From contig DASTSO010000079.1 in NCBI GenBank assembly GCA_035760645.1, forward strand, positions 1 to 7,831: a DNA stretch of 7,831 nucleotides. Reading direction: 5' to 3'. Origin of the DNA: DASSTY01 sp035760645 (GTDB lineage Bacteria > Gemmatimonadota > Gemmatimonadetes > Gemmatimonadales > GWC2-71-9). Of this stretch, positions 1-7,831 are shown in pieces (position 1 is the stretch's first letter; each line of letters starts with the position of its first letter). The position numbers and the translations under genes were made by a program. Under the pieces are notes generated by a model that was given only the letters and a program-made list of their open reading frames with translations, did no database searches and was not told the origin of the DNA.

Positions 1-2
1 CC

Positions 3-2636
<2,634 letters not shown>

Positions 2637-2656
2637 CGCGCGGGGCGGCCCGCGCG
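2637..2656 (+). terminator. Perfect GC hairpin directly after the first kinase's stop codon
   Basis: An 8-bp perfect stem, CGCGCGGG with CCCGCGCG, has a GCGG tetraloop and begins on the first base after the TGA at 2634-2636. There is no T-tract, so it is not a textbook intrinsic terminator. In a convergent gap a stem this stable could still pause polymerase or protect the 3' end. The terminator role is inferred from position. Confidence 0.5.
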
Positions 2657-2662
2657 AGCCAC

Positions 2663-2678
2663 CCGGCCGCTCGGCCGG
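2663..2678. terminator. Second GC hairpin in the convergent gap, next to the other kinase's stop
   Basis: A 6-bp perfect stem, CCGGCC with GGCCGG, has a GCTC loop and abuts the minus-strand stop codon (TTA on the plus strand, 2679-2681). It is followed by TTAA in the plus direction. It is symmetric, so it would form in transcripts from either gene. With the hairpin at 2637-2656 it fills most of the 42-bp gap. There is no proper U-tract, so the function is tentative. Confidence 0.4.
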
Positions 2679-5600
2679 TTAATCGCGCGCCGCCGCGCTT
2701 CGCGCGTCCAGCACGCCGCGCACCGCGTGCAGCAGCGCCTCGACGGTGAACGGCTTCGCGATGAAGCCCGTGCCCGGCGGCAGCGCGCCCTGCGTCGTGA
2801 CCGCCTCCTCGTCGTAGCCCGACATGAAGAGCACCGGCAGCGCGGGCCGCTGGGCGCGGAGCTGCTCGACCAGCTGGCGGCCGCTCATCTCCGGCATCAC
2901 GATGTCGGTGACGAGCAGGCCGATGTGCTCGCCCTCCTCGGCGAAGCGCGCCAGGGCCTCGGCGCCGCTCCGCGCCTCGAGCACCCGGTAGCCGTGGTGC
3001 GCCAGCAGCCGCCGCACCGAGTTGCGCACCGACGTCTCGTCCTCGACGAGGAGCACCGTCTCCGAGCCGCTCGGCAGCTTCGGCGGCGCCGCCCGGCCGT
3101 CGGCCGGCAGCTCGCCGGTCGCGGGCGGCAGGAAGACGGTGATCGTCGTCCCCCGGCCCGGGGCGCTGTCCACGGTGAGGTGCCCGCCCGACTGCTGCAC
3201 GATGCCGTAGACCGTGGAGAGGCCGAGCCCGGTGCCCTTGCCCGGCGGCTTGGTCGTGAAGAAGGGCTCGAAGATGCGCGCCTGGGTCTCGGCGTCCATC
3301 CCCACGCCCGTGTCGCTCACGGCGAGCGCGACCCAGGGCTGGCCCTCCGCCGCGACGTTGGTGGTGCGGATGCGCAGCCGGCCGCCGTCGGGCATCGCGT
3401 CGCGCGCGTTGACGGCGAGGTTCATCAGCACCTGCGTGAGCTGGCCGGGGTCGGCGCGCACCGTGCCCAGCCCCGGCTCGAGCTCCAGCTCGACGGCGAT
3501 GTCGGTGCCCGGCAGCCGCTCGATGAGGAGCAGCGCCTCGCTCACCAGGCGGTTGAGGTCCACCACCTGCGGCTGCACCACCTGCTTGCGGCTGAAGGTG
3601 AGCAGCTGGCGCGTGAGCAGCGAGGCGCGCTCGGCCGCGCGGCGGATCTCCTCCACCTCCTCCGCGCCCGGCCCCGTGCCGACGGTGCCCTGCAGGAGCG
3701 CGCAGTTCACCGCGATCGCCGCGAGGAGATTGTTGAAGTCGTGGGCCACGCCGCCGGCGAGCTGGCCCACCGCCTCCATCTTCTGCGCCTGCCGCAGCTG
3801 CGCCTCGCTCGCGCGCAGCGCCGCCTCGGCGCGCACCTGCTCGGTGACGTCGGTGATGGTGCCGATCCACTCGCGCACCCGCCCGTCGGCGTCGCGCAGC
3901 GGCACGCCGCGCACCAGCACGTCGCGCCACTCGCCGCTGTGATGCCGCAGCCGGTATCCGACCTCGAACGCGCGCGGCTCGGCCATCGCGCGGTGCCAGA
4001 CGTCGAGGGCCGCCGCCCGGTCGTCGGGGTGGATCACCGCCGCCCAGGTCGCCTCGCCGGTGGGCGGCGTGGTCTGGCCGGTGAACGCCGCCCAGGCCGC
4101 CCAGCCCGTTTCGGTCCACTCCCCGTGCGGCCCGCCCGACCAGACGATCTGCGCGCTGGCGGCGACGAGCGTCCGGTAGCGCTCCTCGCTGCGGCGCAGC
4201 GCCTCCTCGGCGTGCCGCCGCTCGGTGATGTCGCGCGCCACCAGGAGCACCCGGTGCTCGTCGAGCGGCGTGATCGCCGCGGCGAACCAGGCCTCGTGGT
4301 CGCCCATGGGAAGTGCGTATTCGGCGGTCACGAGATCGCGGCGCGCGAGCGCCTCGCGCACCCAGCCGACGAAGCGGTCGGCGAGCTCGGCCGGGAACAC
4401 CTCGTGCGCCGTGCGGCCCAGGAGCGCCTCCGGCGGGATGATGACGTCGTGGTGCGCGCCGGGGACCACCTTGAGGTAGCGCCCCTCGTCGTCCAGGACG
4501 ATGATCACCTCGCTCATCGCCTCGAGCACCGCGCGCAGCTCCGCCTCCGAGGCGCGCAGCTCCGCCTCGGCGCGCCGCTGCCCGGTGACGTCGAGCAGCG
4601 TGCCCACCGCTACCGGGCGGCCGTCCTCGAGGCGCACCGCGCCGCCGTGCGCCTCGACCTCGACGACCGTGCCGTCGCGCCGCACGCCCCGGAACGCCGT
4701 CGGGCCGGCCAGGCGCTCGCCCTCGAGCCGGCGGCGGATGCGGGCCTCCAGCATCGCGCGATCGTCCGGGTGCACCAGCTCGAGGTAGGAGGGGAGCGCC
4801 AGCAGCTCGGGCACGGTGTAGCCGAAGGTGTCGGCGAGCTGCGGGTTGGCGTAGGTGAAGCGCCCCGCCTCGATGCGGTAGATCCCCACCAGCGACTGCT
4901 CGGTGAGGCTGCGGAACTGCGCCTCCGCCTCCCGCAGCTCCAGCTCGGCCTGCTTGCGCTCGGTGAGGTCGCGCACCTCCGAGAGCATGTAGCGCGCCGC
5001 CCCGCTCGCGTCGGGCACGCCCACCGCTTCGACCTGCGCCCAGACCACGCGGCCATCGGCGCGCAGATACCGCTTCTCCTGCCGGCAGCGGGTGCTGCGG
5101 CCCGACCGCAGGTCCTCGAAGCAGCGCCGGGTCTCGGCCAGGTCGTCCGGGTGCGTCAGCTCGGCGGCGGTGCGGCCCACGAGCTCGGCGTGCGTGTAGC
5201 CCAGCATCGCGCACAGGCTCGCGTTCACGTCGAGCAGGCGGCCGTCGGGCGCCACGAGCGCCTTGCCCACCGCCGAGGCGTGGAAGAGCGCGTCGAAGCG
5301 CGCCTCCGTCTCCCGCCGCGCCGCGATCTCGGCGCGCAGCTCGATCGTGCTCACCGCCAGTCCGGCCAGGTCGCTCAGCACCGCGAGGTCCTGCTCGCTC
5401 CACTGCCGCGGGCGGCGGTCGAGGACGCAGAGCGTGCCCAGCACCTCGCCCCCGCGCGTCGCGAGCGGCACCCCGGCGTAGGCTACCACGCCGAGGTCGG
5501 GGATCGCCCGGTTCTCGCGCAGCACCGGGTGCGCCCGCGCGTCGGCGACGACCAGCGGGCCCGCGAGGGTGACGGTGTACTGGCAGAAGGAGTGCGTGAG

Positions 5601-5852
5601 GGGCGTCCGCCGCTCGGCGGCCCACGGCTCGGGAAGGCCGGCGCAGCTGGCGAAGACCTGCCGGTCGGCGTCGAGGAGGGATACGAGCGCGATGGGCGCG
5701 TCGAGCAGCCGGACGGCGAGCTGGGTCAGCCGCTCGAGGGCAGCCTCCGGGGGCGCGTCGAGCAGCCCGCTGCGGCGCAGGGCTTCGAGGCGCTCGGGCC
5801 GCCGCAGCGCGGCGGCGACGGCGTCGGGGGAGGGCAGGCTCACCGGAGGCAA
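2679..5852 (-). CDS. Soluble GAF/PAS hybrid histidine kinase with C-terminal receiver
   Basis: Complete cytoplasmic hybrid sensor kinase of 1057 residues; no membrane segment or signal peptide is visible. Domains in order: GAF at about 20-172 (LVSLLDADRQVF, HSFCQYTV, GVVAYAGVPL); four PAS/PAC domains at about 183-301, 310-430, 438-550 and 556-675, three with HPDD motifs; HisKA with GGVAHDFNN, H704; HATPase with N815, D847 (DTGVGM), EPFFTTK and GKGTGLGL at 871-878; receiver at about 932-1050 with E937/D938, phosphoacceptor D983, S1011 and K1033. All catalytic residues are intact. A TTG start at 5852 is chosen because GGGGG lies 5 nt upstream; the GTG at 5843 (codon 4) is the alternative and has a weaker site. 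The GAF and PAS domains suggest sensing of several small-molecule or redox cues, but no ligand can be named. No Hpt or response-regulator gene adjoins it. It is convergent with its paralogue and divergent from thiC. Confidence 0.96.
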   Translation of the reverse strand: MPPVSLPSPDAVAAALRRPERLEALRRSGLLDAPPEAALERLTQLAVRLLDAPIALVSLLDADRQVFASCAGLPEPWAAERRTPLTHSFCQYTVTLAGPLVVADARAHPVLRENRAIPDLGVVAYAGVPLATRGGEVLGTLCVLDRRPRQWSEQDLAVLSDLAGLAVSTIELRAEIAARRETEARFDALFHASAVGKALVAPDGRLLDVNASLCAMLGYTHAELVGRTAAELTHPDDLAETRRCFEDLRSGRSTRCRQEKRYLRADGRVVWAQVEAVGVPDASGAARYMLSEVRDLTERKQAELELREAEAQFRSLTEQSLVGIYRIEAGRFTYANPQLADTFGYTVPELLALPSYLELVHPDDRAMLEARIRRRLEGERLAGPTAFRGVRRDGTVVEVEAHGGAVRLEDGRPVAVGTLLDVTGQRRAEAELRASEAELRAVLEAMSEVIIVLDDEGRYLKVVPGAHHDVIIPPEALLGRTAHEVFPAELADRFVGWVREALARRDLVTAEYALPMGDHEAWFAAAITPLDEHRVLLVARDITERRHAEEALRRSEERYRTLVAASAQIVWSGGPHGEWTETGWAAWAAFTGQTTPPTGEATWAAVIHPDDRAAALDVWHRAMAEPRAFEVGYRLRHHSGEWRDVLVRGVPLRDADGRVREWIGTITDVTEQVRAEAALRASEAQLRQAQKMEAVGQLAGGVAHDFNNLLAAIAVNCALLQGTVGTGPGAEEVEEIRRAAERASLLTRQLLTFSRKQVVQPQVVDLNRLVSEALLLIERLPGTDIAVELELEPGLGTVRADPGQLTQVLMNLAVNARDAMPDGGRLRIRTTNVAAEGQPWVALAVSDTGVGMDAETQARIFEPFFTTKPPGKGTGLGLSTVYGIVQQSGGHLTVDSAPGRGTTITVFLPPATGELPADGRAAPPKLPSGSETVLLVEDETSVRNSVRRLLAHHGYRVLEARSGAEALARFAEEGEHIGLLVTDIVMPEMSGRQLVEQLRAQRPALPVLFMSGYDEEAVTTQGALPPGTGFIAKPFTVEALLHAVRGVLDARSAAARD
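3256..3299 (-). repeat. Partner copy of the 44-nt inverted identical tract
   Basis: This is the reverse complement of 1911-1954. It encodes MDAETQARIFEPFFT in the HATPase domain of the minus-strand kinase, in the same codon phase as the partner copy. Confidence 0.8.
3764..3801 (-). repeat. Partner copy of the 38-nt inverted identical tract
   Basis: This is the reverse complement of 1370-1407. It encodes QLRQAQKMEAVG in the HisKA region of the minus-strand kinase, just upstream of H704. Confidence 0.8.
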
Positions 5853-5857
5853 TCTCG

Positions 5858-5862
5858 CCCCC
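5858..5862 (-). promoter_or_regulatory. Probable ribosome binding site of the GAF/PAS kinase
   Basis: On the minus strand, GGGGG is followed by CGAGA and then TTG, a 5-nt spacing that favours the TTG start at 5852 over the GTG at 5843. The match to a Shine-Dalgarno is only moderate (no GGAGG). No ATG or GTG lies in frame upstream before the stop codon at 5910-5912. Confidence 0.4.
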
Positions 5863-5887
5863 GGGCGGAGGGAGTCAAGCCCGCGCG

Positions 5888-5916
5888 TTGACCCCTGCGC
5901 CCGGCGTTCTTAACGT
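5888..5916 (+). promoter_or_regulatory. Candidate sigma70-type promoter for thiC
   Basis: TTGACC (5888-5893, five of six matches to the -35 consensus) is followed after 17 bp by TAACGT (5911-5916, three of six matches to -10). The start point would fall at about 5922-5924, at the 5' edge of the riboswitch P1 stem. The -10 is weak, but its placement relative to the aptamer is sensible and it is the only plausible promoter seen upstream of the riboswitch. Confidence 0.45.
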
Positions 5917-5920
5917 TCGG

Positions 5921-6030
5921 GTGCCGCCAGGGGCATCCCGGCCGGCGCCGGCCGTGGCCGGCGCCGGCCGGGATTGAGAGCGTACCCTTGGAACCTGATC
6001 CGGCTGATACCGGCGAAGGGAGCGCGGCGC
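5921..6030 (+). ncRNA. TPP riboswitch (THI box) in the thiC leader
   Basis: The 3' half of the TPP aptamer is near consensus: TGAGA (5975-5979), ACCC (5984-5987), AACCTGATCCGG, then GATACCGGCGAAGGGA ending at 6021. P5 is CCGG/CCGG. My preferred 5' register has P1 as GTGCCGC (5921-5927) with GCGGCGC (6024-6030, one G-U), P2 as GGGG (5930-5933) with CCCT (5985-5988), and P3 opening with AT/AT where the consensus has GC/GC, a compensatory change. P3 is an 18-bp perfect stem (5935-5974), much longer than usual. TPP binding is known to lower expression of such genes, and ThiC supplies the thiamine pyrimidine, so this is feedback control. Identity is near certain from sequence and context; the exact 5' boundary is less sure. 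Confidence 0.93.
5935..5974. repeat. Perfect 18-bp inverted repeat forming riboswitch P3
   Basis: The arms 5935-5952 and 5957-5974 are exact reverse complements around a CGTG loop. Apart from the AT base pairs at the foot, the stem is entirely G and C. Each arm contains the self-palindromic unit GGCCGGCGCCGGCC (5940-5953 and 5956-5969), so the unit is also a direct repeat, and each copy could fold on itself as an alternative. Confidence 0.95.
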
Positions 6031-6087
6031 GCCCCACATCCGTTCGGTCCCCGCGTTCGACCGATCGTGCCGTCCGGCTCGCGCGTC

Positions 6088-6127
6088 CTCCCATCGCCTC
6101 GCCCCCAAGGGTCCCCCGACCCGGGAG
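6088..6127 (+). promoter_or_regulatory. Putative riboswitch expression platform and thiC ribosome binding site
   Basis: GGGAG (6123-6127) lies 10 nt before the thiC ATG and is the best Shine-Dalgarno candidate. CTCCC (6088-6092) is its perfect complement. A small hairpin, GGGTC-CCCC-GACCC (6109-6122), sits between them and abuts the Shine-Dalgarno, so a CTCCC/GGGAG helix could stack on it and hide the site. There is no T-tract after these stems, which favours translational over transcriptional control. The pairing is inferred by eye. Confidence 0.5.
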
Positions 6128-6137
6128 AAGAACCGCG

Positions 6138-7831
<1,694 letters not shown>

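Noticed and set aside
5873..5878. Minus-strand TTGACT as a -35 box for the GAF/PAS kinase
   Set aside because: At 17 bp spacing the -10 position reads AGATTG, with no match to consensus, and it would overlap the start codon.
2727..5891. Very long open frame on the plus strand opposite the GAF/PAS kinase
   Set aside because: It lies antisense to a gene with complete domain motifs, and its translation is Arg/Ala/Gly-rich low-complexity sequence with no recognisable family. Such frames stay open by chance in GC-rich coding DNA.
5935..5974. The GC hairpin as an intrinsic terminator for the divergent kinase or as a CRISPR or mobile-element end
   Set aside because: No U-tract follows on either strand, there is only one locus, and there are no spacers or transposase. 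Its position directly before TGAGA fits riboswitch P3.

Overview
The DNA is very GC-rich, clearly above 70% by eye, with G or C at nearly every third codon position. It encodes two large PAS-type hybrid histidine kinases and a thiamine-pyrimidine synthase. This points to a free-living, environmentally responsive bacterium, perhaps of the Myxococcota or Desulfobacterota/Binatota kind. That placement is an impression, not a phylogenetic result.

Layout: (1) Positions 3-2636, plus strand, hold the 3' part of a membrane-anchored hybrid sensor kinase. It carries the end of a MASE1-like membrane domain, three PAS domains, HisKA, HATPase and a receiver. Its 5' end lies outside the window. (2) Positions 2637-2678 are a 42-bp convergent gap almost filled by two perfect GC hairpins. 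(3) Positions 2679-5852, minus strand, hold a complete soluble hybrid kinase of GAF, four PAS, HisKA, HATPase and receiver. (4) Positions 5853-6137 are a 285-bp divergent control region containing a TPP (THI-box) riboswitch on the plus strand. (5) From 6138 to the window edge, plus strand, runs thiC, lacking only its last few codons.

The two kinases are convergent paralogues. Their catalytic cores are so alike that 44-nt and 38-nt stretches are identical in inverted orientation. Each ends in its own receiver, and no Hpt protein or DNA-binding regulator is present, so the output partners must lie elsewhere. thiC is a separate transcription unit, most likely repressed by its own pathway product, TPP, through the leader. 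Nothing in the sequence ties the kinases to thiamine metabolism.

No new gene system is visible. The parts most worth a second look are the riboswitch, which has an 18-bp perfect all but GC-only P3 stem and a leader in which the aptamer's GGGAG duplicates the thiC Shine-Dalgarno, and the inverted identical tracts shared by the kinases.
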